Shown: piece after piece, positions 8,786 through 21,285 of the stretch
How positions within the stretch are numbered: the stretch's first letter is position 1
How the letters are laid out: each line of letters starts with the position of its first letter
Made by a program: the position numbers and the translations under genes
Notes under the pieces: model-generated
Seen by the model: the letters and a program-made list of their open reading frames with translations, nothing else
The model's database searches: none
Told to the model about the DNA's origin: nothing
NCBI RefSeq assembly: GCF_042242105.1
Contig: NC_092020.1
Location: 9,756,501-9,820,500 of the forward strand
Reading direction: 5' to 3'
Source: Pempheris klunzingeri
Lineage: Eukaryota; Chordata; Actinopteri; Acropomatiformes; Pempheridae
Length of the DNA stretch: 64,000 nucleotides

Positions 8786-9166
8786 ATCGACATGTCAAAG
8801 AGAAGCAAGATATTCTAGCCGGGCTAGTCTGTTGAGTACTGATTTCTCGTCTCCAAGTTCTGTTGCGGATAGAACAGAAAAGTGGTGATGAACAATTAGC
8901 AAATGTTATCTGTGATGAACAATTAGCAAATGTTGTATGTGATGAACAACAAGTAAATGTTATCTGTGATGAACAATGAGTAAATGTTATCAGTGATGAA
9001 CAATGAGCAAATGCTATATGTGATGAACAATGAGCAAATGATCTGCTCCGGGGGGCGTGGCCGTTTACATGGGCCGGATGGAATTGCCTTTTCTCCTCTC
9101 CTCCCCCCCGTCAGCCTGGGGTCCCGTGTCTGGGAATGGCCTCCAAACCTCTGACACTTGCAACTC

Positions 9167-9330
9167 ATACTTACCTGGCAGGGGAGATACCATGATCAAG
9201 AAGGTGGTTCACCCAGAGCGAGGCTCGGCCATTGCACTGCGGCCATGCTGACCTCTGCGAATTCCCCAAATGTGGGAATCTCGACTGCAAAATTTCTGGT
9301 AGTGGGGGACTGCGTTCGCGCTCTCCCCTG
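9167..9330 (+). ncRNA. RNU1: U1 snRNA, copy 16 (G79A)
   Basis: Reads GCGGCCATG; breaks the C60-G79 pair at the base of stem-loop II. Same change at 21122 (counterpart) and 51912. Confidence 0.97.
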
Positions 9331-9711
9331 ATCGACATGTCAAAGAGAAGCAAGATATTCTAGCCGGGCTAGTCTGTTGAGTACTGATTTCTCGTCTCCA
9401 AGTTCTGTTGCGGATAGAACAGAAAAGTGGTGATGAACAATTAGCAAATGTTATCTGTGATGAACAATTAGCAAATGTTGTATGTGATGAACAACAAGTA
9501 AATGTTATCTGTGATGAACAATGAGTAAATGTTATCAGTGATGAACAATGAGCAAATGCTATATGTGATGAACAATGAGCAAATGATCTGCTCCGGGGGG
9601 CGTGGCCGTTTACATGGGCCGGATGGAATTGCCTTTTCTCCTGTCCTCCCCCCCGTCAGCCTGGGGTCCCGTGTCTGGGAATGGCCTCCAAACCTCTGAC
9701 ACTTGCAACTC

Positions 9712-9875
9712 ATACTTACCTGGCAGGGGAGATACCATGATCAAGAAGGTGGTTCACCCAGAGCGAGGCTCGGCCATTGCACTGCGGCCGTGCTGACCTC
9801 TGCGAATTCCCCAAATGTGGGAATCTCGACTGCAAAATTTCTGGTAGTGGGGGACTGCGTTCGCGCTCTCCCCTG
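9712..9875 (+). ncRNA. RNU1: U1 snRNA, copy 17
   Basis: Consensus RNA. From here eleven successive unit lengths match those starting at 21667 exactly (offset 11955); the first five also match those starting at 233. Confidence 0.97.
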
Positions 9876-10364
9876 ATCGACATGTCAAAGAGAAGCAAGA
9901 TATTCTAGCGGGGCTAGTCTGTTGAGTACTGATTTCTCGTCTCCAAGTTCTGTCCGCAAAGTGGTGATGAACAATTAGCAAATGTTATCTGTGATGAACA
10001 ATTCGCAAATGTTGTATGTGATGAACAATTAGCAAATGCTATGTGTGATGAACAATGAGCAAATGTTATCTGTGATGTTGTATGTGATGAACAACAAGTA
10101 AATGTTATCTGTGATGAACAATGAGTAAATGTTATCAGTGATGAACAATGAGCAAATGCTATATGTGATGAACAATTAGCAAATGTTATCTGTGATGAAC
10201 AATTAGCAAATGTTATCTGTGATGAACAATGAGCAAATGATCTGCTCCGGGGGGCGTGGCCGTTTACATGGGCCGGATGGAATTGCCTTTTCTCCTCTCC
10301 TCCCCCCGTCAGCCTGGGGTCCCGTGTCTGGGAATGGCCTCCAAACCTCTGACACTTGCAACTC

Positions 10365-10528
10365 ATACTTACCTGGCAGGGGAGATACCATGATCAAGAA
10401 GGTGGTTCACCCAGAGCGAGGCTCGGCCATTGCACTGCGGCCGTGCTGACCTCTGCGAATTCCCCAAATGTGGGAATCTCGACTGCAAAATTTCTGGTAG
10501 TGGGGGACTGCGTTCGCGCTCTCCCCTG
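10365..10528 (+). ncRNA. RNU1: U1 snRNA, copy 18
   Basis: Consensus RNA with AAAAAGAAG 3' box and TCTGCAAAG linker, as at 886 and 22320. Confidence 0.97.
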
Positions 10529-10882
10529 ATCGACATGTCAAAAAGAAGCAAGATATTCTAGCGGGGCTAGTCTGTTGAGTACTGATTTCTCGTCTCCAAG
10601 TTCTGTCTGCAAAGTGGTGATGAACAATTACCAAATGTTATCTGTGATGAACAATTCGCAAATGTTGTATGTGATGAACAATTAGCAAATGCTATGTGTG
10701 ATGAACAATTAGCAAATGTTATCTGTGATGTTGTATGTGATGAACAACAAGTAAATGTTCTGCTCCGGGGGGCGTGGCCGTTTACATGGGCCGGATGGAA
10801 TTGCCTTTTCTCCTCTCCTCCCCCCGTCAGCCTGGGGTCCCGTGTCTGGGAATGGCCTCCAAACCTCTGACACTTGCAACTC

Positions 10883-11046
10883 ATACTTACCTGGCAGGGG
10901 AGATACCATGATCAAGAAGGTGGTTCACCCAGAGCGAGGCTCGGCCATTGCACTGCGGCCGTGCTGACCTCTGCGAATTCCCCAAATGTGGGAATCTCGA
11001 CTGCAAAATTTCTGGTAGTGGGGGACTGCGTCCGCGCTCTCCCCTG
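10883..11046 (+). ncRNA. RNU1: U1 snRNA, copy 19 (U150C)
   Basis: UCCG tetraloop variant, counterpart of 1404 and 22838. Confidence 0.97.
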
Positions 11047-11535
11047 ATCGACATGTCAAAAAGAAGCAAGATATTCTAGCGGGGCTAGTCTGTTGAGTAC
11101 TGATTTCTCGTCTCCAAGTTCTGTCCGCAAAGTGGTGATGAACAATTAGCAAATGTTATCTGTGATGAACAATTCGCAAATGTTGTATGTGATGAACAAT
11201 TAGCAAATGCTATGTGTGATGAACAATGAGCAAATGTTATCTGTGATGTTGTATGTGATGAACAACAAGTAAATGTTATCTGTGATGAACAATGAGTAAA
11301 TGTTATCAGTGATGAACAATGAGCAAATGCTATATGTGATGAACAATTAGCAAATGTTATCTGTGATGAACAATTAGCAAATGTTATCTGTGATGAACAA
11401 TGAGCAAATGATCTGCTCCGGGGGGCGTGGCCGTTTACATGGGCTGGATGGAATTGCCTTTTCTCCTCTCCTCCCCCCGTCAGCCTGGGGTCCCGTGTCT
11501 GGGAATGGCCTCCAAACCTCTGACACTTGCAACTC

Positions 11536-11699
11536 ATACTTACCTGGCAGGGGAGATACCATGATCAAGAAGGTGGTTCACCCAGAGCGAGGCTCGGCCA
11601 TTGCACTGCGGCCGTGCTGACCTCTGCGAATTCCCCAAATGTGGGAATCTCGACTGCAAAATTTCTGGTAGTGGGGGACTGCGTTCGCGCTCTCCCCTG
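11536..11699 (+). ncRNA. RNU1: U1 snRNA, copy 20
   Basis: Consensus RNA, GGGCTGG promoter. Counterparts 2057 and 23491. Confidence 0.97.
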
Positions 11700-12080
11700 A
11701 TCGACATGTCAAAGAGAAGCAAGATATTCTAGCGGGGCTAGTCTGTTGAGTACTGATTTCTCGTCTCCAAGTTCTGTTGCGGATAGAACAGAAAAGTGGT
11801 GATGAACAATTAGCAAATGTTATCTGTGATGAACAATTAGCAAATGTTGTATGTGATGAACAACAAGTAAATGTTATCTGTGATGAACAATGAGTAAATG
11901 TTATCAGTGATGAACAATGAGCAAATGCTATATGTGATGAACAATGAGCAAATGATCTGCTCCGGGGGGCGTGGCCGTTTACATGGGCCGGATGGAATTG
12001 CCTTTTCTCCTGTCCTCCCCCCCGTCAGCCTGGGGTCCCGTGTCTGGGAATGGCCTCCAAACCTCTGACACTTGCAACTC

Positions 12081-12244
12081 ATACTTACCTGGCAGGGGAG
12101 ATACCATGATCAAGAAGGTGGTTCACCCAGAGCGAGGCTCGGCCATTGCACTGCGGCCGTGCTGACCTCTGCGAATTCCCCAAATGTGGGAATCTCGACT
12201 GCAAAATTTCTGGTAGTGGGGGACTGCGTTCGCGCTCTCCCCTG
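12081..12244 (+). ncRNA. RNU1: U1 snRNA, copy 21
   Basis: Consensus RNA between two type A spacers. Counterparts 2602 and 24036. Confidence 0.97.
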
Positions 12245-12625
12245 ATCGACATGTCAAAGAGAAGCAAGATATTCTAGCCGGGCTAGTCTGTTGAGTACTG
12301 ATTTCTCGTCTCCAAGTTCTGTTGCGGATAGAACAGAAAAGTGGTGATGAACAATTAGCAAATGTTATCTGTGATGAACAATTAGCAAATGTTGTATGTG
12401 ATGAACAACAAGTAAATGTTATCTGTGATGAACAATGAGTAAATGTTATCAGTGATGAACAATGAGCAAATGCTATATGTGATGAACAATGAGCAAATGA
12501 TCTGCTCCGGGGGGCGTGGCCGTTTACATGGGCCGGATGGAATTGCCTTTTCTCCTGTCCTCCCCCCCGTCAGCCTGGGGTCCCGTGTCTGGGAATGGCC
12601 TCCAAACCTCTGACACTTGCAACTC

Positions 12626-12789
12626 ATACTTACCTGGCAGGGGAGATACCATGATCAAGAAGGTGGTTCACCCAGAGCGAGGCTCGGCCATTGCACTGCG
12701 GCCGTGCTGACCTCTGCGAATTCCCCAAATGTGGGAATCTCGACTGCAAAATTTCTGGTAGTGGGGGACTGCGTTCGCGCTCTCCCCTG
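12626..12789 (+). ncRNA. RNU1: U1 snRNA, copy 22
   Basis: Consensus RNA; the linker region after it has a private CAAGTTCTGTCCG type B form and leads to a 653-bp unit. Counterpart 24581. Confidence 0.97.
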
Positions 12790-13278
12790 ATCGACATGTC
12801 AAAGAGAAGCAAGATATTCTAGCGGGGCTAGTCTGTTGAGTACTGATTTCTCGTCTCCAAGTTCTGTCCGCAAAGTGGTGATGAACAATTAGCAAATGTT
12901 ATCTGTGATGAACAATTCGCAAATGTTGTATGTGATGAACAATTAGCAAATGCTATGTGTGATGAACAATTAGCAAATGTTATCTGTGATGTTGTATGTG
13001 ATGAACAACAAGTAAATGTTATCTGTGATGAACAATGAGTAAATGTTATCAGTGATGAACAATGAGCAAATGCTATATGTGATGAACAATTAGCAAATGT
13101 TATCTGTGATGAACAATTAGCAAATGTTATCTGTGATGAACAATGAGCAAATGATCTGCTCCGGGGGGCGTGGCCGTTTACATGGGCCGGATGGAATTGC
13201 CTTTTCTCCTCTCCTCCCCCCGTCAGCCTGGGGTCCCCTGTCTGGGAATGGCCTCCAAACCTCTGACACTTGCAACTC

Positions 13279-13442
13279 ATACTTACCTGGCAGGGGAGAT
13301 ACCATGATCAAGAAGGTGGTTCACCCAGAGCGAGGCTCGGCCATTGCACTGCGGCCGTGCTGACCTCTGCGAATTCCCCAAATGTGGGAATCTCGACTGC
13401 AAAATTTCTGGTAGTGGGGGACTGCGTTCGCGCTCTCCCCTG
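13279..13442 (+). ncRNA. RNU1: U1 snRNA, copy 23 (promoter variant)
   Basis: Consensus RNA, but the PSE-position block has CCCCTG for CCCGTG at -41 (13238). The only other copy with this change is its counterpart at 25234. Confidence 0.97.
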
Positions 13443-13931
13443 ATCGACATGTCAAAAAGAAGCAAGATATTCTAGCGGGGCTAGTCTGTTGAGTACTGAT
13501 TTCTCGTCTCCAAGTTCTGTCCGCAAAGTGGTGATGAACAATTAGCAAATGTTATCTGTGATGAACAATTCGCAAATGTTGTATGTGATGAACAATTAGC
13601 AAATGCTATGTGTGATGAACAATTAGCAAATGTTATCTGTGATGTTGTATGTGATGAACAACAAGTAAATGTTATCTGTGATGAACAATGAGTAAATGTT
13701 ATCAGTGATGAACAATGAGCAAATGCTATATGTGATGAACAATTAGCAAATGTTATCTGTGATGAACAATTAGCAAATGTTATCTGTGATGAACAATGAG
13801 CAAATGATCTGCTCCGGGGGGCGTGGCCGTTTACATGGGCTGGATGGAATTGCCTTTTCTCCTCTCCTCCCCCCGTCAGCCTGGGGTCCCGTGTCTGGGA
13901 ATGGCCTCCAAACCTCTGACACTTGCAACTC

Positions 13932-14095
13932 ATACTTACCTGGCAGGGGAGATACCATGATCAAGAAGGTGGTTCACCCAGAGCGAGGCTCGGCCATTGC
14001 ACTGCGGCCGTGCTGACCTCTGCGAATTCCCCAAATGTGGGAATCTCGACTGCAAAATTTCTGGTAGTGGGGGACTGCGTTCGCGCTCTCCCCTG
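13932..14095 (+). ncRNA. RNU1: U1 snRNA, copy 24
   Basis: Consensus RNA, GGGCTGG promoter; the downstream inverted repeat is altered to CTAGCGGGACTAG, shared only with 25887. Confidence 0.97.
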
Positions 14096-14476
14096 ATCGA
14101 CATGTCAAAGAGAAGCAAGATATTCTAGCGGGACTAGTCTGTTGAGTACTGATTTCTCGTCTCCAAGTTCTGTTGCGGATAGAACAGAAAAGTGGTGATG
14201 AACAATTAGCAAATGTTATCTGTGATGAACAATTAGCAAATGTTGTATGTGATGAACAACAAGTAAATGTTATCTGTGATGAACAATGAGTAAATGTTAT
14301 CAGTGATGAACAATGAGCAAATGCTATATGTGATGAACAATGAGCAAATGATCTGCTCCGGGGGGCGTGGCCGTTTACATGGGCCGGATGGAATTGCCTT
14401 TTCTCCTGTCCTCCCCCCCGTCAGCCTGGGGTCCCGTGTCTGGGAATGGCCTCCAAACCTCTGACACTTGCAACTC

Positions 14477-14640
14477 ATACTTACCTGGCAGGGGAGATAC
14501 CATGATCAAGAAGGTGGTTCACCCAGAGCGAGGCTCGGCCATTGCACTGCGGCCGTGCTGACCTCTGCGAATTCCCCAAATGTGGGAATCTCGACTGCAA
14601 AATTTCTGGTAGTGGGGCACTGCGTTCGCGCTCTCCCCTG
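14477..14640 (+). ncRNA. RNU1: U1 snRNA, copy 25 (G142C)
   Basis: GTGGGGCAC for GTGGGGGAC in stem-loop IV. Counterpart 26432. Confidence 0.97.
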
Positions 14641-15129
14641 ATCGACATGTCAAAGAGAAGCAAGATATTCTAGCGGGGCTAGTCTGTTGAGTACTGATTT
14701 CTCGTCTCCAAGTTCTGTCCGCAAAGTGGTGATGAACAATTAGCAAATGTTATCTGTGATGAACAATTCGCAAATGTTGTATGTGATGAACAATTAGCAA
14801 ATGCTATGTGTGATGAACAATGAGCAAATGTTATCTGTGATGTTGTATGTGATGAACAACAAGTAAATGTTATCTGTGATGAACAATGAGTAAATGTTAT
14901 CAGTGATGAACAATGAGCAAATGCTATATGTGATGAACAATTAGCAAATGTTATCTGTGATGAACAATTAGCAAATGTTATCTGTGATGAACAATGAGCA
15001 AATGATCTGCTCCGGGGGGCGTGGCCGTTTACATGGGCCGGATGGAATTGCCTTTTCTCCTCTCCTCCCCCCGTCAGCCTGGGGTCCCGTGTCTGGGAAT
15101 GGCCTCCAAACCTCTGACACTTGCAACTC

Positions 15130-15293
15130 ATACTTACCTGGCAGGGGAGATACCATGATCAAGAAGGTGGTTCACCCAGAGCGAGGCTCGGCCATTGCAC
15201 TGCGGCCGTGCTGACCTCTGCGAATTCCCCAAATGTGGGAATCTCGACTGCAAAATTTCTGGTAGTGGGGGACTGCGTTCGCGCTCTCCCCTG
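15130..15293 (+). ncRNA. RNU1: U1 snRNA, copy 26
   Basis: Consensus RNA with AAAAAGAAG 3' box, before a 680-bp unit. Counterpart 27085. Confidence 0.97.
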
Positions 15294-15809
15294 ATCGACA
15301 TGTCAAAAAGAAGCAAGATATTCTAGCGGGGCTAGTCTGTTGAGTACTGATTTCTCGTCTCCAAGTTCTGTCCGCAAAGTGGTGATGAACAATTAGCAAA
15401 TGTTATCTGTGATGAACAATTCGCAAATGTTGTATGTGATGAACAATTAGCAAATGCTATGTGTGATGAACAATTAGCAAATGTTATCTGTGATGTTGTA
15501 TGTGATGAACAACAAGTAAATGTTATCTGTGATGAACAATGAGTAAATGTTATCAGTGATGAACAATGAGCAAATGCTATATGTGATGAACAATTAGCAA
15601 ATGTTATCTGTGATGAACAATTAGCAAATGTTATCTGTGATGAACAATGAGCAAATGTTATCTGTGATGAACAATTAGCAAATGATCTGCTCCGGGGGGC
15701 GTGGCCGTTTACATGGGCCGGATGGAATTGCCTTTTCTCCTCTCCTCCCCCCGTCAGCCTGGGGTCCCGTGTCTGGGAATGGCCTCCAAACCTCTGACAC
15801 TTGCAACTC

Positions 15810-15973
15810 ATACTTACCTGGCAGGGGAGATACCATGATCAAGAAGGTGGTTCACCCAGAGCGAGGCTCGGCCATTGCACTGCGGCCGTGCTGACCTCTG
15901 CGAATTCCCCAAATGTGGGAATCTCGACTGCAAAATTTCTGGTAGTGGGGGACTGCGTTCGCGCTCTCCCCTG
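15810..15973 (+). ncRNA. RNU1: U1 snRNA, copy 27
   Basis: Consensus RNA before a 545-bp type A unit. Counterpart 27765. Confidence 0.97.
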
Positions 15974-16354
15974 ATCGACATGTCAAAGAGAAGCAAGATA
16001 TTCTAGCGGGGCTAGTCTGTTGAGTACTGATTTCTCGTCTCCAAGTTCTGTTGCGGATAGAACAGAAAAGTGGTGATGAACAATTAGCAAATGTTATCTG
16101 TGATGAACAATTAGCAAATGTTGTATGTGATGAACAACAAGTAAATGTTATCTGTGATGAACAATGAGTAAATGTTATCAGTGATGAACAATGAGCAAAT
16201 GCTATATGTGATGAACAATGAGCAAATGATCTGCTCCGGGGGGCGTGGCCGTTTACATGGGCCGGATGGAATTGCCTTTTCTCCTGTCCTCCCCCCCGTC
16301 AGCCTGGGGTCCCGTGTCTGGGAATGGCCTCCAAACCTCTGACACTTGCAACTC

Positions 16355-16518
16355 ATACTTACCTGGCAGGGGAGATACCATGATCAAGAAGGTGGTTCAC
16401 CCAGAGCGAGGCTCAGCCATTGCACTGCGGCCGTGCTGACCTCTGCGAATTCCCCAAATGTGGGAATCTCGACTGCAAAATTTCTGGTAGTGGGGCACTG
16501 CGTTCGCGCTCTCCCCTG
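16355..16518 (+). ncRNA. RNU1: U1 snRNA, copy 28 (G61A, G142C; at the 12-kb repeat joint)
   Basis: Double variant shared with 28310, 44125 and 45868. Unlike those, which lead into type A spacers, this one leads into a 518-bp type B unit like that after 3774. The joint of the 12-kb tandem repeat therefore lies between about 16497 and 16553. G61A opens the top of stem II opposite C78. Confidence 0.96.
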
Positions 16519-16872
16519 ATCGACATGTCAAAGAGAAGCAAGATATTCTAGCGGGGCTAGTCTGTTGAGTACTGATTTCTCGTCTCCAAGTTCTGTCCGC
16601 AAAGTGGTGATGAACAATTAGCAAATGTTATCTGTGATGAACAATTCGCAAATGTTGTATGTGATGAACAATTAGCAAATGCTATGTGTGATGAACAATT
16701 AGCAAATGTTATCTGTGATGTTGTATGTGATGAACAACAAGTAAATGTTCTGCTCCGGGGGGCGTGGCCGTTTACATGGGCCGGATGGAATTGCCTTTTC
16801 TCCTCTCCTCCCCCCGTCAGCCTGGGGTCCCGTGTCTGGGAATGGCCTCCAAACCTCTGACACTTGCAACTC

Positions 16873-17036
16873 ATACTTACCTGGCAGGGGAGATACCTAG
16901 ATCAAGAAGGTGGTTCACCCAGAGTGAGGCTCGGCCATTGCACTGCGGCCGTGCTGACCTCTGCGAATTCCCCAAATGTGGGAATCTCGACTGCAAAATT
17001 TCTGGTAGTGGGGGACTGCGTTCGCGCTCTCCCCTG
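16873..17036 (+). ncRNA. RNU1: U1 snRNA, copy 29 (A26U, U27A, C53U)
   Basis: Stem-loop I variant, counterpart of 4292 (offset 12581). Confidence 0.97.
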
Positions 17037-17525
17037 ATCGACATGTCAAAGAGAAGCAAGATATTCTAGCGGGGCTAGTCTGTTGAGTACTGATTTCTCG
17101 TCTCCAAGTTCTGTCCGCAAAGTGGTGATGAACAATTAGCAAATGTTATCTGTGATGAACAATTCGCAAATGTTGTATGTGATGAACAATTAGCAAATGC
17201 TATGTGTGATGAACAATTAGCAAATGTTATCTGTGATGTTGTATGTGATGAACAACAAGTAAATGTTATCTGTGATGAACAATGAGTAAATGTTATCAGT
17301 GATGAACAATGAGCAAATGCTATATGTGATGAACAATTAGCAAATGTTATCTGTGATGAACAATTAGCAAATGTTATCTGTGATGAACAATGAGCAAATG
17401 ATCTGCTCCGGGGGGCGTGGCCGTTTACATGGGCCGGATGGAATTGCCTTTTCTCCTCTCCTCCCCCCGTCAGCCTGGGGTCCCGTGTCTGGGAATGGCC
17501 TCCAAACCTCTGACACTTGCAACTC

Positions 17526-17689
17526 ATACTTACCTGGCAGGGGAGATACCATGATCAAGAAGGTGGTTCACCCAGAGCGAGGCTCGGCCATTGCACTGCG
17601 GCCGTGCTGACCTCTGCGAATTCCCCAAATGTGGGAATCTCGACTGCAAAATTTCTGGTAGTGGGGGACTGCGTTCGCGCTCTCCCCTG
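17526..17689 (+). ncRNA. RNU1: U1 snRNA, copy 30
   Basis: Consensus RNA before a 627-bp unit. Counterpart 4945. Confidence 0.97.
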
Positions 17690-18152
17690 ATCGACATGTC
17701 AAAGAGAAGCAAGATATTCTAGCGGGGCTAGTCTGTTGAGTACTGATTTCTCGTCTCCAAGTTCTGTCCGCAAAGTGGTGATGAACAATTAGCAAATGTT
17801 ATCTGTGATGAACAATTCGCAAATGTTGTATGTGATGAACAATTAGCAAATGCTATGTGTGATGAACAATTAGCAAATGTTATCTGTGATGTTGTATGTG
17901 ATGAACAACAAGTAAATGTTATCTGTGATGAACAATGAGTAAATGTTATCAGTGATGAACAATGAGCAAATGCTATATGTGATGAACAATTAGCAAATGT
18001 TATCTGTGATGAACAATTAGCAAATGATCTGCTCCGGGGGGCGTGGCCGTTTACATGGGCCGGATGGAATTGCCTTTTCTCCTCTCCTCCCCACCGTCAG
18101 CCTGGGGTCCCGTGTCTGGGAATGGCCTCCAAACCTCTGACACTTGCAACTC

Positions 18153-18316
18153 ATACTTACCTGGCAGGGGAGATACCATGATCAAGAAGGTGGTTCACCC
18201 AGAGCGAGGCTCGGCCATTGCACTGCGGCCGTGCTGACCTCTGCGAATTCCCCAAATGTGGGAATCTCGACTGCAAAATTTCTGGTAGTGGGGGACTGCG
18301 TTCGCGCTCTCCCCTG
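18153..18316 (+). ncRNA. RNU1: U1 snRNA, copy 31
   Basis: Consensus RNA, CCCACCG promoter and AAAGAGAGG 3' box. Counterpart 5572. Confidence 0.97.
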
Positions 18317-18670
18317 ATCGACATGTCAAAGAGAGGCAAGATATTCTAGCGGGGCTAGTCTGTTGAGTACTGATTTCTCGTCTCCAAGTTCTGTCCGCAA
18401 AGTGGTGATGAACAATTAGCAAATGTTATCTGTGATGAACAATTCGCAAATGTTGTATGTGATGAACAATTAGCAAATGCTATGTGTGATGAACAATTAG
18501 CAAATGTTATCTGTGATGTTGTATGTGATGAACAACAAGTAAATGTTCTGCTCCGGGGGGCGTGGCCGTTTACATGGGCCGGATGGAATTGCCTTTTCTC
18601 CTCTCCTCCCCCCGTCAGCCTGGGGTCCCGTGTCTGGGAATGGCCTCCAAACCTCTGACACTTGCAACTC

Positions 18671-18834
18671 ATACTTACCTGGCAGGGGAGATACCTAGAT
18701 CAAGAAGGTGGTTCACCCAGAGTGAGGCTCGGCCATTGCACTGCGGCCGTGCTGACCTCTGCGAATTCCCCAAATGTGGGAATCTCGACTGCAAAATTTC
18801 TGGTAGTGGGGGACTGCGTTCGCGCTCTCCCCTG
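18671..18834 (+). ncRNA. RNU1: U1 snRNA, copy 32 (A26U, U27A, C53U)
   Basis: Stem-loop I variant, counterpart of 6090. Confidence 0.97.
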
Positions 18835-19323
18835 ATCGACATGTCAAAGAGAAGCAAGATATTCTAGCGGGGCTAGTCTGTTGAGTACTGATTTCTCGTC
18901 TCCAAGTTCTGTCCGCAAAGTGGTGATGAACAATTAGCAAATGTTATCTGTGATGAACAATTCGCAAATGTTGTATGTGATGAACAATTAGCAAATGCTA
19001 TGTGTGATGAACAATTAGCAAATGTTATCTGTGATGTTGTATGTGATGAACAACAAGTAAATGTTATCTGTGATGAACAATGAGTAAATGTTATCAGTGA
19101 TGAACAATGAGCAAATGCTATATGTGATGAACAATTAGCAAATGTTATCTGTGATGAACAATTAGCAAATGTTATCTGTGATGAACAATGAGCAAATGAT
19201 CTGCTCCGGGGGGCGTGGCCGTTTACATGGGCCGGATGGAATTGCCTTTTCTCCTCTCCTCCCCCCGTCAGCCTGGGGTCCCGTGTCTGGGAATGGCCTC
19301 CAAACCTCTGACACTTGCAACTC

Positions 19324-19487
19324 ATACTTACCTGGCAGGGGAGATACCATGATCAAGAAGGTGGTTCACCCAGAGCGAGGCTCGGCCATTGCACTGCGGC
19401 CGTGCTGACCTCTGCGAATTCCCCAAATGTGGGAATCTCGACTGCAAAATTTCTGGTAGTGGGGGACTGCGTTCGCGCTCTCCCCTG
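19324..19487 (+). ncRNA. RNU1: U1 snRNA, copy 33
   Basis: Consensus RNA before a 545-bp type A unit. Counterpart 6743. Confidence 0.97.
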
Positions 19488-19868
19488 ATCGACATGTCAA
19501 AGAGAAGCAAGATATTCTAGCCGGGCTAGTCTGTTGAGTACTGATTTCTCGTCTCCAAGTTCTGTTGCGGATAGAACAGAAAAGTGGTGATGAACAATTA
19601 GCAAATGTTATCTGTGATGAACAATTAGCAAATGTTGTATGTGATGAACAACAAGTAAATGTTATCTGTGATGAACAATGAGTAAATGTTATCAGTGATG
19701 AACAATGAGCAAATGCTATATGTGATGAACAATGAGCAAATGATCTGCTCCGGGGGGCGTGGCCGTTTACATGGGCCGGATGGAATTGCCTTTTCTCCTG
19801 TCCTCCCCCCCGTCAGCCTGGGGTCCCGTGTCTGGGAATGGCCTCCAAACCTCTGACACTTGCAACTC

Positions 19869-20032
19869 ATACTTACCTGGCAGGGGAGATACCATGATCA
19901 AGAAGGTGGTTCACCCAGAGCGAGGCTCGGCCATTGCACTGCGGCCGTGCTGACCTCTGCGAATTCCCCAAATGTGGGAATCTCGACTGCAAAATTTCTG
20001 GTAGTGGGGGACTGCGTTCGCGCTCTCCCCTG
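19869..20032 (+). ncRNA. RNU1: U1 snRNA, copy 34
   Basis: Consensus RNA before a 653-bp unit. Counterpart 7288. Confidence 0.97.
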
Positions 20033-20521
20033 ATCGACATGTCAAAGAGAAGCAAGATATTCTAGCGGGGCTAGTCTGTTGAGTACTGATTTCTCGTCTC
20101 CAAGTTCTGTCCGCAAAGTGGTGATGAACAATTAGCAAATGTTATCTGTGATGAACAATTCGCAAATGTTGTATGTGATGAACAATTAGCAAATGCTATG
20201 TGTGATGAACAATGAGCAAATGTTATCTGTGATGTTGTATGTGATGAACAACAAGTAAATGTTATCTGTGATGAACAATGAGTAAATGTTATCAGTGATG
20301 AACAATGAGCAAATGCTATATGTGATGAACAATTAGCAAATGTTATCTGTGATGAACAATTAGCAAATGTTATCTGTGATGAACAATGAGCAAATGATCT
20401 GCTCCGGGGGGCGTGGCCGTTTACATGGGCCGGATGGAATTGCCTTTTCTCCTCTCCTCCCCCCGTCAGCCTGGGGTCCCGTGTCTGGGAATGGCCTCCA
20501 AACCTCTGACACTTGCAACTC

Positions 20522-20685
20522 ATACTTACCTGGCAGGGGAGATACCATGATCAAGAAGGTGGTTCACCCAGAGCGAGGCTCGGCCATTGCACTGCGGCCG
20601 TGCTGACCTCTGCGAATTCCCCAAATGTGGGAATCTCGACTGCAAAATTTCTGGTAGTGGGGGACTGCGTTCGCGCTCTCCCCTG
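20522..20685 (+). ncRNA. RNU1: U1 snRNA, copy 35 (before the fused 600-bp unit)
   Basis: Consensus RNA, AAAAAGAAG 3' box. Its unit begins with the type B spacer of copy 14 and ends like the short spacer before copy 16, so the unit is a recombinant that lost one gene. It is the only 600-bp unit in the window. Confidence 0.97.
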
Positions 20686-21121
20686 ATCGACATGTCAAAA
20701 AGAAGCAAGATATTCTAGCGGGGCTAGTCTGTTGAGTACTGATTTCTCGTCTCCAAGTTCTGTCCGCAAAGTGGTGATGAACAATTAGCAAATGTTATCT
20801 GTGATGAACAATTCGCAAATGTTGTATGTGATGAACAATTAGCAAATGCTATGTGTGATGAACAATTAGCAAATGTTATCTGTGATGTTGTATGTGATGA
20901 ACAACAAGTAAATGTTATCTGTGATGAACAATGAGTAAATGTTATCAGTGATGAACAATGAGCAAATGCTATATGTGATGAACAATGAGCAAATGATCTG
21001 CTCCGGGGGGCGTGGCCGTTTACATGGGCCGGATGGAATTGCCTTTTCTCCTCTCCTCCCCCCCGTCAGCCTGGGGTCCCGTGTCTGGGAATGGCCTCCA
21101 AACCTCTGACACTTGCAACTC

Positions 21122-21285
21122 ATACTTACCTGGCAGGGGAGATACCATGATCAAGAAGGTGGTTCACCCAGAGCGAGGCTCGGCCATTGCACTGCGGCCA
21201 TGCTGACCTCTGCGAATTCCCCAAATGTGGGAATCTCGACTGCAAAATTTCTGGTAGTGGGGGACTGCGTTCGCGCTCTCCCCTG
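21122..21285 (+). ncRNA. RNU1: U1 snRNA, copy 36 (G79A)
   Basis: Counterpart of 9167; offset of the long repeat changes here from 12581 to 11955. Confidence 0.97.
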
